In this document: positions 34,901-48,438 of the stretch, in pieces
Layout: each line of letters begins with the position of its first letter
Numbering within the stretch: position 1 is the stretch's first letter
Assembly (NCBI GenBank): GCA_037178975.1
Contig: JASJZH010000004.1
Location: 4,278,001-4,342,000 of the forward strand
Direction of reading: 5' to 3'
DNA length: 64,000 nt
Origin: Oscheius tipulae
Lineage: Eukaryota; Nematoda; Chromadorea; Rhabditida; Rhabditidae
Made by a program: the position numbers and the translations under genes
Notes under the pieces: generated by a model
Databases searched by the model: none
Told to the model about the DNA's origin: nothing
Seen by the model: the letters and a program-made list of their open reading frames with translations, nothing else

Positions 34901-36498
34901 GACCCATTTAGATAGACAGTCTGCTCCTTTGCGCATAAAAAAAGCTACTTTCTTGTTTCCGCGACTGCATTCATTAGCCAAAGCACGTGCCACAAGTGTT
35001 TTTCCTGTACCCGGTGGGCCGTAGAAAAGGACTCCTTTGGGCGCGTTGATGTTGAAATTTTGGAAAACATCCGGATAGAGCAGAGGAAACAGCACTACTT
35101 CCTTCAACGACTGAATATGGGACCCGAGGCCGCCAATCTGAAATAATAAAATGTTTTGTATCTGGACAGACGAACCTCTTGAAATCCTATCGAAGAATCA
35201 ATTGCCATTGGATCGACATCAGTGCAAGAAGCGCCAGTCTGTCGCATACGCTCACGAATCAGATTTTGAGATGAGTGTAAATCTTTGTCTGGAAAAACGA
35301 GCTCTACTTAAAAATGAATAAATGGGTACCAGTCAAATTGATAGGCACAAATCGGTTGCGAGCCTTCATCATACTCGCGTCTTTTCGTCTCTCAAATCGC
35401 TCTTCGTCATTTTGTCGACCGCCTTTTCTTCTGACTTCTCTGTTGTCTTCACTTCCAGTCGATGAAGAGTCGCTGCGGCACAATCTTCGTCTGAACGAGC
35501 ATTAATAAAAAGCTAGAGAAAATCTGTACTTGTAATCGGATCTTCGCTGTTTCTCTTGATGACGAAGATCGTTCCGAGCATCTATTCGATCTTGACGAGT
35601 GCATGGTCGCTTGAAACTGCGAGTTACTCTTCCTTCAAAACGCTGTAACGGAGGCGGTTTACTTCTCTGACGGAGCTGATACGGTCGTTGTTCTTTCTCC
35701 TCCTCTTCTTCACTCGACCCGGACTTTTTACCCTCTTCCGATACTTCATTCTAAATATGCTCTTTCGAAGAAAAAGTTTGAGAAAATACTGTATCTTCCT
35801 CCATTCCTCCTTCTTCACCCTCATCTTCGGCAGCACCAACAAGTACTTTCTTCACATCTCTGTTTCGGTGTCGGGTTTCCCGAAGACTGGCTGGGCTCGG
35901 ATCATCGGCGCGCTTCGAACGGGTTTTTGAATCGTGACTTGTTCCGTTTGTGAGACTGCTTCGCGTACTGTTCAAGGAGGCTCTTTGTGGCTGGCTATCA
36001 GAGTCGCTCTGAAAATTGTATTTTTAAATATTGGTTTGAACTTTGGACGCATATGTGAGAATATGGTAACAAAAAAATCATACCTCTTCGTCGAATATGA
36101 TCTTCCTTCTTTTCGGCCTTGTGCTAACCAATGGACTGTTTTCTTCGTCGTCTGGATAGGTTCGCGTGTTTCTGAAAGTCACAAAAATTTTAAGAGTCAA
36201 TTATTATATTCAAGATACCTAGTTCTTCGTCCATTGGATGTATCGAACTGTTCGTCTTCATCAGAAAAATCGACGAACTTTTTGACTAGTCTTTCGGATC
36301 TTCTGTTCTCGTTGCTCTAAGTTAATATAATGAATAAATATAAGAAGGACCAACCGATCGACCATAGTGAATCGCATCATCAAGATTACTGTTCGAACCA
36401 AGTTGGTTTTCAGCTAGACTTCTATAAACTAGAGTCCGTTCTCTCTCCGAACGGCGCACTTCCTTCTGCGGAGATATTGTTCGTATGGGACGAACCAT
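31956..36498 (-). CDS. lex-1: ATAD2/lex-1-like AAA+ ATPase with bromodomain
   Basis: A nuclear chromatin factor of the ATAD2/Yta7 family, which acts on acetylated histones and supports transcription. C. elegans lex-1 is the likely orthologue. The N-terminal third is acidic, Ser- and Arg-rich. AAA1 has Walker A GPPGTGKTLVARALA, pore-loop KWVGESERQ, Walker B IIFFDEIDGLAP, and GATNRLDSIDPALRRPGRFD with arginine fingers. AAA2 is degenerate (ILLCPSIDEWF, no Walker A), as is usual for the family. The bromodomain (coded about 32800-33200) has FTYFTEPVDEE and the acetyl-lysine asparagine in DNALEYNP. The C-terminal helix ends EWDYESQSSSRR. The ATG directly follows an acceptor (TTTGCAG). It is the promoter-proximal gene of the run ATAD2-SF3A2-RBM34. 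The product is about 1,200 residues. Confidence 0.93.
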
Positions 36499-36885
36499 CT
36501 GCAAATCTCTCTTGGAAAAAGATATTAGAATAAAAAGAAATCGATAAAGAACGGGTAATTAAAATTCTGCAAAGCGAAATTTAAATTGAAGGTTTCCGAA
36601 ACAACTACGACGCAAGGCTAGCTCGCGGCAAGTGGAGCGCGTTTACAGCGAATACTGAAGGCATAGTCGTTATAATTCTAGTCTCTGGTGAGGCAAAAAA
36701 ATGACATCGATTAAGAATACTGCTGAAAGAACAAATTTAACTACAGTATAGCGCGCCTTTACGTTGTTGTACGTACACCCTACAGTATGCTGCAGTTGAA
36801 TTCAGGCGCAGTTGCAAAATTCATTTCCTTCTTTCGTTTTTTGTGCTGCTGACTGAAAACCACAAATAGTCAGCTGCTTTCAGGG
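36499..36885. promoter_or_regulatory. Divergent promoter region of ATAD2 and the HIPK-like kinase
   Basis: 387 bp between two divergent starts, each preceded by a splice acceptor. No ORF is supported. No clear TATA box is seen on either side. Confidence 0.5.
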
Positions 36886-38463
<1,578 letters not shown>

Positions 38464-38997
38464 TTTATGATCATTTATACTGCACCCCTACTGCACCTTC
38501 TTGAAAAGAAGAGTTTAATTTTTACCGCCACGCGCATCTCGCGTTGCAACGTTTCAAACGTATATAAGTTTCTACCTCCCAACATTTGTAGCGTTTTAGC
38601 CTGTAAACTTATTTTTATCCTCCTCTAGGAGTTCACATTAATTGTAACCGTAAGCCCACGGCAACCAGTGTTATAAAATTGGTTAATCTAATCGCTCCTG
38701 TTTCTTCTGTGTCTTTACCTTCAATTCAAGCCCTCTACATACAATAATTTTATTTGTTGCAGGGGATGAGTGGCTAGTTAACATCGCAGCGAAGACCATA
38801 GCATGTTTGATCGAAAGTGGTCCTGAAATTTTCACATCCGTAGAAGCCAGCTCCCTGAAATCCGTGTATTTTGAACATTCCCTCTGACCTCAAACCTTGT
38901 CAAGACCACCACAGCCCGCAAAATAGGCCCCGTAGATACATTGACTCACAGTTTTAACGTTTCTGAATTTCTTTTTTTTTCACTCATTTTTCACGAG
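38464..38997. other. Intergenic region between convergent genes
   Basis: 534 bp between the HIPK-like kinase (plus) and the first T20D4.11-domain gene (minus). No supported ORF or RNA gene. Confidence 0.5.
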
Positions 38998-39744
38998 TTA
39001 CGGGCAAAGCTGATCAGGAGGAAGAAGTTCATTGAATCCGGTTAGACAGTTTCTGTAACCGAGAGTGTTCCGAATGTTGACAAAACAGCCATAATCGGTT
39101 GTAACGGCTGGAACAAAGAAATTGTTTGGAATCAAGCTCTGGTCTTACTCTCGAATCCAGCAGTACAGGTGTATTCCAATCCGAGGAAAGTACGCGAATA
39201 GTCGAAGGCTGCAAGCCTGATTAAAGGTGGTAAAACATGTCCTACCATCCTGATATGCCTCTCCTGGCTTCTGAAGAATGTTGAATAGATTCATGCATGT
39301 GTAATAAGACGTTCCTAGACACTGATAGAACTGCGTTCGAGCTCTTAACCAAGTTGCTATATTTGCAAAAAATGATTCACTACTTGCAGACGTTGAGGAT
39401 GTTCTGGAGACTGCCGTCCAGAAGGGAATTTGTGGCATTGAAGAATGCCGAGCCGGTTCTATAGCCGAGAGTCTCATCAATACCAACAGCCTTATTGAAA
39501 CTGTACTAAAAATCTCCGGATGACTCTCCCTGTCTTATCTAACCTGACACGCATTCCAACTCTGATCAATGCACGGAGTCAGAGCTGCCTAAAAGGGTGT
39601 TGGTTACAGGAATAGACAACAGGGAACCTGGGAGGTTTGGCTGCTTGCGGCCACGATCTGGATTGCAGCCTCGGACAGCTTGTACTGGTCCAAAAGAGCT
39701 GAAGCGATACCCAAAAGGGTCGTCACGAAGACGAGACTGCGCAT
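38998..39744 (-). CDS. Secreted T20D4.11-like (DUF19) domain protein, copy A
   Basis: A small secreted nematode protein. The signal peptide is MRSLVFVTTLLGIASALLDQ. The domain follows with the family's regular cysteines: LTPCIDQSWNACQYSFNKAV, NILNVCKARTQFYQCLGTSY, YTCMNLFNI, LGLEYTCTAGFE, YGCFVNIRN and YRNCLTGFNE. It ends PPDQLCP. Two introns use acceptors other than the nearest AG to keep the frame that preserves these cysteines. The ATG directly follows an acceptor (GCAATCAG). The function of this large nematode family is unknown. It lies 231 bp from copy B, same strand, suggesting tandem duplication. Confidence 0.75.
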
Positions 39745-39975
39745 CTGATTGCAAACATTAGACTACTCAATTGAATAAAGAAGTTAATTTGATCAAAGTT
39801 ACAGAGATGCAAGAGTGGAAACATTCAAGATAACTTAGAAGATGAAAGGAGGGAAATCAAGAGAGTCTGCATTGGAATCAATGGGCCTCGTCAGTACTCG
39901 GCTATCTTTACGAGCGCAGCTATCTAGCCGGACCCCTCCCTGAATCCCAGTCTGTAATAAAACTTCATTGCTATT

Positions 39976-41181
39976 TCATTCAACATGACGACGACGAGCC
40001 TTTTCGGCCAGTTTCTTCATAACATTGTTCCTGCCTGAAAAACATTTATGTCGTTAGTTCGGCAAATTTAGCAAACCTTCGGAGCCGTTCATGATCTGGA
40101 GAAGAGCTTGAGCGCGTTTTTCACGGAAGTTGGATGAAGGAGAAGACTGTTGAACCTAGAAATATTAGTGGTTCGGGGGAGAGGGAACAACCTGCCTGAC
40201 AATGATTAGTAGGACAGAACTGATCCAATCCAGCTCCGATACGGGTTCTTTCACACTGCCACCAAGAAGCCTAAATATGTTCATGCAAATATCTCCCTCT
40301 CAAATAAAAACCTCAGCACCACAGGCAGTTTGGAAGAATCCTCGAGTACATTGCTCGACAGCGTAGACAGCCTGGCAGTACTGGCTTGGATCCTAAATTC
40401 AGTTTATTGTTCACAAAAAGAGACAAACGAACAGCACTCATGGTCTTGTTGAAGGCGGCTACACAGTCCAACATATCAGGTTGATGTTGGTTCCAGACAT
40501 TCAGGATACAGTCATAGTTCTCGGTCATCTCTGAACAGAGTATGAGCTTGCGCTCATTGGGCAAAACTCACGAACGAAACCGCCACTACAGTCGAACTCG
40601 AGCTCCTTGAAAAGCTCGACGTATTGAAAGGCGGAAGTGGGGTCTTCTCCATCGCTGACAAAACGAGGCTGAACATTGTTGGTTGATCAAAAAACGGAAC
40701 ACACAGTACCACACTCATACAGGCCGTATACATGTTTCCGAGACAGGCCGCAAATTGCTGACGGGCGTTGCATACTTGGATGAGTCCGCTGACACCTTTG
40801 AGATAGAATCCAGACAGCTGCGAACCCATTGTATTAGGGTCCGTCCAATCGAGAGAACTTGTCAGATTCAAGGCATTGTTGAACGAGACCTAGATTGCAT
40901 ATGGATAGGCTGACCACAAGTAGGGATTATGTGTAAGAGGTAGATTCTTGAAACAGATACAAGAACTGTGCTTGATTCTAGTAGGGTGATGCGGAAACTT
41001 TCGATTCACCTGGCAATGAAGAAGAGTGGGATGAACACAGATCTGTGATGTAGTGGCCGAGACTTGTCCAGGTGGAGAAAGCAGTTGGAACTGTCCAAAC
41101 GCTCCGGTCACTACTGTAAGGTCATTTGAGTCAATTACAATCAAATCGAAACACACAGGCCAAAAGGGCGGCGGCTCTCAT
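39976..41181 (-). CDS. Secreted T20D4.11-like (DUF19) domain protein, copy B
   Basis: Same family as the neighbouring copy A, but longer. The signal peptide MRAAALLALVTGAFGQF spans the first intron. Cysteine-bearing blocks are SQICVHPTLLHCQVSFNNAL, LIQVCNARQQFAACLGNMYT, FKELEFDCSGGF, TENYDCILNVWNQHQPDMLD, CVAAFNKTMSA, YCQAVYAVEQCTRGFFQTAC and WWQCERTRIGAGLDQFC. A basic C-terminal tail (EKRAQALLQIMNGSE, ending KARRRHVE) is extra compared with copy A. No transmembrane segment follows the signal. The function is unknown. Confidence 0.78.
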
Positions 41182-41558
41182 GATTTCAGTGACGGCAGCC
41201 GAGGGAACAGTAAATTATCGCCACCGGGGCCACGTAGAAGTGATAAGCGAGGGATTAGCAGATGATGCATGCCGGTAGCAGTTTGGAAGCTGCGATAGGG
41301 TCTCCTTCGTTTTGGTGATTCAAAGACATCGGGCTGGTGGAATCAGAAGATTTTAAGACATACAAATAAATCCTTCTTGTCAAAGATCTCTCGGTCACCC
41401 TCGACCAGTCCCCTCGCCAATTTGGATAGTTGCAAAACAAGTCACGAGGAGACTGTTTACGTGAAAGAGAGAGTCTGTTATTGTGTTTTCCCCATTCCCT
41501 ATAAATATCTCCACTATCACTCTCCAGCCACTCTCTCGACTCTTCGAAGCACACAAAA
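41182..41558. promoter_or_regulatory. Divergent promoter region (DUF19 copy B / NTF2-like)
   Basis: 377 bp between divergent starts. On the plus strand it contains a TATA box (41500-41507) close to the NTF2-like gene. No ORF is supported. Confidence 0.5.
41500..41507 (+). promoter_or_regulatory. TATA box of the NTF2/SnoaL-like gene
   Basis: TATAAATA sits 52 nt before the ATG. There is no pyrimidine-rich acceptor immediately before this ATG, in contrast to several neighbours, so this gene probably keeps its own 5' end from a TATA promoter. Confidence 0.55.
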
Positions 41559-42196
41559 ATGAGCGGTACGGTCTCCACACTTTTGGCTGACAAAGTCGGT
41601 TAGCATTTCCTAGTTGCTTCTCCTTATAACTGTGCACTGAAAATGGATAAAGGTCTCGTTCAGGATCCGAGACTGCCGTGAAGGCCATCTTCGATAAGTA
41701 TCAGAAGTTGTATGAACGAGACAAGTATGAGCAGTTGATGGAATTCGTAAGTTAATATTAAACTACTCATTTTATGCTTCAGTATCATCCGGAAGCCGTC
41801 GTGGTTCATAGAGGCAGAAAGTGTTTTTATGGAAGAGACGGTATATTTTTTATGTTGTCTGTAAAAATATTGTTTTCAGCTATTTTGGATATGTTCAAGA
41901 CCTTTAGCCACAAAGCCGGAAAATGCAAAGCAAAGGTGTGTCGGAACAATGCGAGTACAAGAGTTTTCAGTGTGTCAACAATCACTTTACTGGGATGGGA
42001 GATTGGGTTGTTGTGAGTTGCGACTGTGAAACTCAATCGGAGAACTTGGGTCCTCTCAAGGTTCGTCTTTTCCTAGTTCTTCTAAATTGTCCCTTTTCAT
42101 GGATGTCTCACACAGATCTGGAGACGAGAGGGACAGTCTTGGGCCATCTTCCACGACGAGTTCACCACCACCGAAGGGCATTTTTGCAACTGTTAA
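41559..42196 (+). CDS. Small NTF2/SnoaL-like domain protein
   Basis: A product of about 135 residues starting MSGTVSTLLADKVGSETAVK. It has the NTF2-like cone fold pattern of nematode DUF4440/SnoaL-type proteins: an N-terminal helix with FDKYQKLYERDKYEQLMEFY, then HPEAVVVHRGRKCFYGRD, AILDMFKTFSHK, VSCDCETQSENLGPL and IWRREGQSWAIFHDEF. It ends TEGHFCNC. I count about five introns of 30-60 nt. The ring of small introns and a TATA box support a real, probably well-expressed gene. The function is not known; such domains bind small ligands or act as isomerases. Confidence 0.75.
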
Positions 42197-42476
42197 TTCA
42201 CAAAATACTGTACATTTTGTATATAGAAGTTTTATGAATGAGTGAATCCTTAACAAATGCACAAATATCACCTGAGGTACGGGGCTGAGGAGCTCCATGA
42301 GAAGAATTTGGTGGGTATATACAAAAAGACTAGAGAGAATACCTACGAGTCAACAATAAAGATCAACAAAGGAAAACAAAGAGATCTCTATTGTGGGATA
42401 GAGGGATAGTTTGAGAGGTAAAGCAGACACCGGGAAGACTTCTACCCAGGAATAACTAGCGGGACTATCCTATCTT

Positions 42477-45400
42477 CTAGTGACCATTCATCTCATTTTC
42501 CGTGCTCTCACCAGACTCGTAATATTTCTTCAATCGGACATGCCAAGCGATCGAAGAGCAGGCAGCGATTGTTCGAAATTGATGGACAATCTTGCGAGGA
42601 AGGAAGTAGATGTCATTGTGATGCAGCTTAAAGCGATAATACCACTTGGATCGTTCACAACTCACTTGAAATTTGGCATATCGTATTCCGTCTCTTCGCA
42701 ACTGATTCAGTTTGGCTTCTTCTACCCATTGGATGCACTAAATTGAGCAAATTGCCTGATCCGCGAGATCATTTACCTGTGACATAGGAGGCTCAAAAAG
42801 ATCCAACTGGAGTCGGTCTACAATCTTGTTGAAGTCGCCGGCATAAAAACAGACGACGTCTTTGACAGCCCGATTGTCTCGCGTCCTTAGATTTAAACTA
42901 TATTTTTTTTTGCGATAAACTCTCACTTTTCATTGGTTCCTCGAATTGCTTGAAGGATGCCGACGGCGGCTGTGGTTTTCCGCTCCAATCCATCTCCAAC
43001 ATGGTCCGCATGACATGGTGTTCTATCTTCGAAAAGCAACTCTCTTCGTTCCGAATATCTGAACCATTTTTGTACGACAAGATCTTACAAAAGAAAGACC
43101 TCAGTTGAGTCGGTCCTCTGCCAGATCGTTTCCTCTTCTCGTCCTTGAGATCATCAGTCGGAATGAGTTGTTCCCCTGGTCGAACCCAAAAGATCGGCCC
43201 GTCGTCACTGTCCGTCACCCTACATCGAAGAATACTTCGATCTCCCCAAGGCATCAAAGGACGAAGAACAGGCGATTTCTCGAGGGCGTCGATCAGTTGA
43301 GGAAAATACTGTCCGCATTCTTCTTGTTTTGGTCCAACCATTGACAAAGCATGCATCGGACCACATCTAAGGAATATAATGGATGTTTCGAAGGTAGAAT
43401 TACCGAAATGTTCCATGGTGACAGGTGTCCATGACCTGCTTGTAGTACTGTCCAAATTGCATTGTTTCCACACTCTGTTTGTTGGTCAAAGAGCCAACTT
43501 TGATGGGCATTGTGTTGTGTTGTTCGTTGAGATACGTGAAAACATCCTAAACAATTTTGTGCTTACATAGACAATCACACTTACCATCAAATACTCGGCC
43601 GCGTTCTCCAAAATGGCTATGACAAAGAAGGGACATCCTTTCTTTTCGGCTACTCCTAGACGAATGAACTGTCGGGCAAACTCGTGTCTCTCCTCCTTGT
43701 TTAATTTCTCTCTGACCTTTCTCCAATCCGTCTTGAGAACAGAGGCTCCTCCATTCGGATGAGTCTCAATCTTGACCAATTCGCGGAACTAAAATGGAAA
43801 GTATCAATGGGAGATTTTAACTCACATGTTCATTCAGTTTGGGAAGTTTGTCCTTTTTGTGTTTCTTCTCCTTTTTCTCTTTCTTTTGATCTCCATTCGG
43901 TATCTCTTCATTCTTCACAGAAGTCGGTGGTAATACCCTAAGGAAGAGTGAACAAACTAAAATTGACCTACGGAATGGATCCCTCAACGGTTTGAAGAGG
44001 TTCTTTATTTACAGTAGACTTTTGCTCCAAAGTCACTGACGAAAGCTGAAGGAGAATTCATACGTTTTAAAACCCCAACAACACAACCTCTTCCTTCTTT
44101 ATCTCCTCTTTCACCTCAACTGGCGCCTTTCGACTTTTGTTGGCCGAAGAAGGGGAAGCCGGTGATGACTGTATTCCATTTTTGGCAGGAGTCGTGTTCA
44201 CAGACAGTTCTTTATTCTAAATAGCGTTGGAATATACAAAAATAACGTCTTGAACCTACCTCTTTCAGCTTCTTTTCATCGACGAGTGCTTTCTTCGGAG
44301 AAGTCGGAGCAGTCTTTGGGATGGTTTTCTGATAGGAAAAATAATAATTACAATTGTTCGAACTGACCTCTTTTTGTGGGGTTGTCGGTACAGAAGACGA
44401 AGGTTTGTGGTGGTGATGATGCTCCTTCTGGAACTCATTTTTCGGAATCAAATAAAAAACTGCATCTCCATCTTTATGCCTGTCTGCGGCAATTCTAAAG
44501 ATTTGAAAAATACCTTTTCTTTTTTGTGGTCGTGTTTGTGTTCCTTTTTCTTTTCTTCCGCTTTGTCAATGGACGACGTCTGACATGAGAGCAATTTCTC
44601 CGGGGATTCCTTCCTTTCGACTGACTGATAAGACTTTTCGACTTTCCGAGGAGATAATCCAGATTCGGGACTAGATTTCTCGGCTTCGGGCACAATTCTT
44701 TTATCCGTGTCACGACTAGTGTCAGTCTCCTCGAGTTTTGGTTTCTTCAGTAGAATCGGGCTGATTTTACCGGCTACTTTGCTGATCACCTACAATGGGA
44801 AATGAGAAACAAATAATCTAGGACCAACATTGACTCTTCGAGGAGAACCAGGGGACAAGTCTTCCTCGTCCGATGAAGTCAGGTTGACATAGTCAACAAC
44901 CTCCTTTTCCAAATCATTCCTTCTTTTGGTACTCAACTAAATTCTAACAATAGAATCTGGCGAGAGAGAACTTACAAAATTTGGTCTTGGATTGGGAGGA
45001 GGCGGTGGACGAGGAGGCTCAACTGGCGGCGGAGGCTTTACATGAGATCGACCACTTATCTTATTTTTCAGCCCCTTCTCTTCAGACTTTTCTTCGTGAC
45101 CCACCTTCAAATGCTCAACTTTATATACTTGGAATTAAAACCCACCTTCGATTTGTTGTGGTCGGAAGAAGAAGACTCATCTGGATCTCGTTTGATCTCT
45201 TTCGGACTACGAAGGTCGGCATTTGAAAGTTTTGTTGGAGAAGATTGCTTTGGAACTGGCAGAACCTTTGGTGGAACTGAAAATATACTTTTGAACTGAA
45301 TTAGTCACCACGCCTACCACCTTGTTTAGAGGGAGATTTTAACGGTGACTGTAGTTCCAGCTCCTTTTTTTTCGGAGATTCTGCGGCTTGTTTTAAAAAG

Positions 45401-46700
45401 TGTAGGCCAGGGTCCTTGGCTTTCAATGGAAAACTTTTTGGATCTGTGTGCGGTCTTTTCACCGGTGTATGTTCACTCCTCCCTGCATCAGACTAAAAAA
45501 AAGTACACAGCTATTTTCGAGATAGCAAAATACCATTGGAGTTCCATTTTCGAGTTTCCTCTTTTTCGGCATTTGTGAATTCATACTAGCTCTCATTCCA
45601 GGCAAATCGGCCAAGATTGGATGGTCGGCCATTAAACGGTCTTCTTTGGGTGGTGGCGGTGGAGCAGGCGGAGTTACTGGTCTTCCTGACCTTACTTGTC
45701 CGACATTATTTGGTCTGATAGTATTGGTATGAAAACAACTAAAACATCCAAACCTCGCTGGAGGCTGGGGTAGTTTAGGCGGAGGAGGTGGTGGGATTAC
45801 TCTCTCCATTTCGTACTCTTTGTATTGACTCACACCTATAGAATGGATTTCCACAGAACTGGAACAAGAAATACCATTAAATGGAGCTCTTTGATGAGTG
45901 TTCAGAGTCGATGGGAATACTCCCGGAGGCATGGCTGTCGTACCAGGTGGGGTGACGAAATAGGCGGGAGGTGGTGGAGGAGGAAATGGAGGAGGCGCTG
46001 GATAGCCTTGTCTGGAAATATATTCATAGAAAAATCATGCTTTCGAGATTACATTTGTTGGATTGGCGGCGGCTGAGGACATAGGGTACTAGCACAATCC
46101 TTTGGCTCAGTTACTGGTGGTAAAGGCGGTGTGCGTGGTCCACGAGGCCGCCTGACAAATAGATCTTCAAGAAAAGAATAAATTGCTTCTTACCTTGTGT
46201 CACCGTTCGGGTTCGCACTGGAGGTAGAATGAGCTACTGGCAGTCTGAAAAACATATCGATCCCGAAGAGCAGATGTCAATTTGATTAGTGAGTGAAACC
46301 ATGGTTACAACAACTTTCTTACCTTTTTGGAGGTGGAGGAGGCGGTGGACATGCGAGGTTGCTGATTGACCTTGTTGGAGACTGAACATGAGTTTGTACG
46401 GAATAAGAGAGATGGGACATACTTGCATAGGAGACAAGATACTCGTGGCTGGACTGATGTCACTGCTCCCTGTTAGACACGGCGAGTAGGTCGATGAAGC
46501 CTGTACTGTCATTGGAAAGGGTCCTGTTTGAATTGAACTCACGTCATCTTCTGGACGACGTTTCTGGATCCGATATGGCACGCTGCGAGAAAGGCTTGAA
46601 GTTGACAGATTTCTGGTGAGAGAGATCTTCCTGGGACCTTAAAAACTCCAGCTATTTTCTAATCTGAGAAGCAAGATCAGAAATCGATGAGACTAGGCAT
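42477..46700 (-). CDS. dpy-21: RSBN1/DPY-21-like JmjC histone H4K20 demethylase
   Basis: The C-terminal half matches round spermatid basic protein 1 and C. elegans DPY-21, a JmjC-family H4K20me2 demethylase linked to dosage compensation. Blocks in order are [99 protein letters not shown] and [17 protein letters not shown], whose VHQF histidine fits the last JmjC metal ligand. The N-terminal half is proline-rich ([12 protein letters not shown]) and then Lys/Ser-rich, likely disordered. The start (46700) relies on a 56-nt intron joining ATG-CCT-A to the [11 protein letters not shown] exon, so the extreme N-terminus is tentative. The product is about 1,150 residues. Confidence 0.87.
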
Positions 46701-47272
46701 GGGTCAAATGCCTGATGAGTCGACGTGACAAACTCTATTTTAAAAGAGTTTTGTTCAGACTCTCTAGGCTAATAGACAACTTGGTAGGATACCGTCTATA
46801 TCAGTCAATTAGACCCGAAAGAGCTTGATGTAAAACGCAAAACAATATTTCGAATTTACTTTTTGAAAGCATGAGTTTTATTACAGGATTTTAAAGATCT
46901 TGCAACTATGATTAGTATCAGACATGACCTATTTCTAAGCTCGAAAACAGAAATATGGTGTGACAAATAAAACAAAGGGCGCCGTGACAGACTCATAAAG
47001 TTCTGACGTCACCCTGTTGGGCCTGGGCCAACAGCCGCGTCGCATGACTCTCGCGTACGTACGCAAATTTACGTGAGATTCGAAAATACGCAAAATACTG
47101 GGTCTCAAAACGCTTTCGAATTTCTTTGGTTGTTTTTTTTTTGAACGCAGTTTTGCTGTCCTAAACAATTTACGGCTCTGCTTTGCTCGCGTCCAACCAC
47201 AATGCTATGAAAAGGACTTCTTATCATTTTCACCTGCTTTCGATAGTGCTTTACTGATCAAGCGTTTTCAGG
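46701..47272. promoter_or_regulatory. Divergent promoter region of RSBN1-like gene and SET
   Basis: About 570 bp between divergent genes. Short minus-strand frames of up to 77 codons are present but basic and featureless. No RNA gene is recognised. The SET acceptor (GTTTTCAG) lies at its right end. Confidence 0.5.
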
Positions 47273-48235
47273 ATGTCGTCTCCTCCAGCCGCCAAGAAGG
47301 CAAAGATGGGAGATATTCCAGAGCACCTCAACCAGCTTACGGAAGATACCAAAAAGGCTCTGGTTTTAATTGACGAGGTCCAAAACGAGATCGACAACCT
47401 CAACGAAAAGGCATCTGAGGAAATTCTGAAGGTTAGTAACTTTTTCAGCGAAAAAACATGCGCTTCAATTCGCGTCTAAAACTACTATGATAGTTTCATT
47501 ATTCTTTTTAGATTGAACAAAAGTACAATGGACTGCGCAAGCCATTCTACGTAAAGCGGGCCGAAAAGACGAAGGTAAACATGTTTTTTTTTGCATTAAA
47601 TACCAGCTTCTTTTAGGACATTCCCAACTTCTGGTCTCAAGCCATCAGTAACCATCCCCAGCTGGGCAGCATTGTCGAGGATAATGAACTTGAACTTCTG
47701 AACAGCATCACTAACCTCGAGGTTAACTTTTTCCCCGTCATACTATTTTGATCTTCAGGTTGAAGAAAAAGCTGATATAAAAGAGGGTTTCACTGTTCGT
47801 GTACACTTTGCTCCCAACGAGTTCTTCGAGAACGAATTTGTTAGTTTCGTTTTTTTCTAAATTGAAGCAGTAATTTAGATTGAGAAAAAGTTCAACTTGG
47901 CCCCCGAGAATGCCAATTCCTCGGTGGTGAGTAGCATCAAGTGGAAGGAGGGCAAATCTCTTGTTGAATTCCACGAAATTGACAATCATGATCTTTCTCT
48001 CTTCCAATGGCTCGTTACCGAGTATCACCCTAACCATGACGATATTGCTGAGGTTCCATTGTTTTGTTTAATTATTATGCAATATTTTCAGATAATCAAG
48101 GACGATCTGTGGCCTAATCCGGTCCAATACTTCATTTGCCCTGATATGGGCAACATGGACGACAGTTTGGAGGAGCTGGCCGACGATGCTGACGATGTCG
48201 AAGAAGTCGATGAGGATGGCGAAGAGGAGAACTAA
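47273..48235 (+). CDS. SET: SET / I2PP2A-like NAP-family histone chaperone
   Basis: A nuclear histone chaperone and PP2A inhibitor of the NAP superfamily (C. elegans spr-2). The start MSSPPAAKKAKMGDIPEHLN is 2 bp after an acceptor (GTTTTCAG). A long dimerisation helix follows (KKALVLIDEVQNEIDNLNEK), then YNGLRKPFYVKRAEKTKDIP, FWSQAISNHPQLGSI, the earmuff domain with EGFTVRVHFAPNEFFENEF, SSIKWKEGKSLVEFH and YHPNHDDIAEIIKDDLWPNP. It closes with an acidic tail (DDADDVEEVDEDGEEEN). There are five small introns. All key parts of the family are present, so the protein should be functional. Confidence 0.95.
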
Positions 48236-48438
48236 ACCTCTTTTTCTGGATCCGGTGTTTCTGCAAACCTGTTGTTTTCGCTTTCCATGTTTGTATTTCT
48301 GTCAATAATTCCGGTCCTCTAAACCCGGGCAAAAAACGGATACTCAATACTATTTCCAATGAAACGTAACTCCTTTGCCTAGAAATCAGACACTCATTAT
48401 CCGACGGCAATCTGTTGTGCACTCAGGCTCGAACAACA

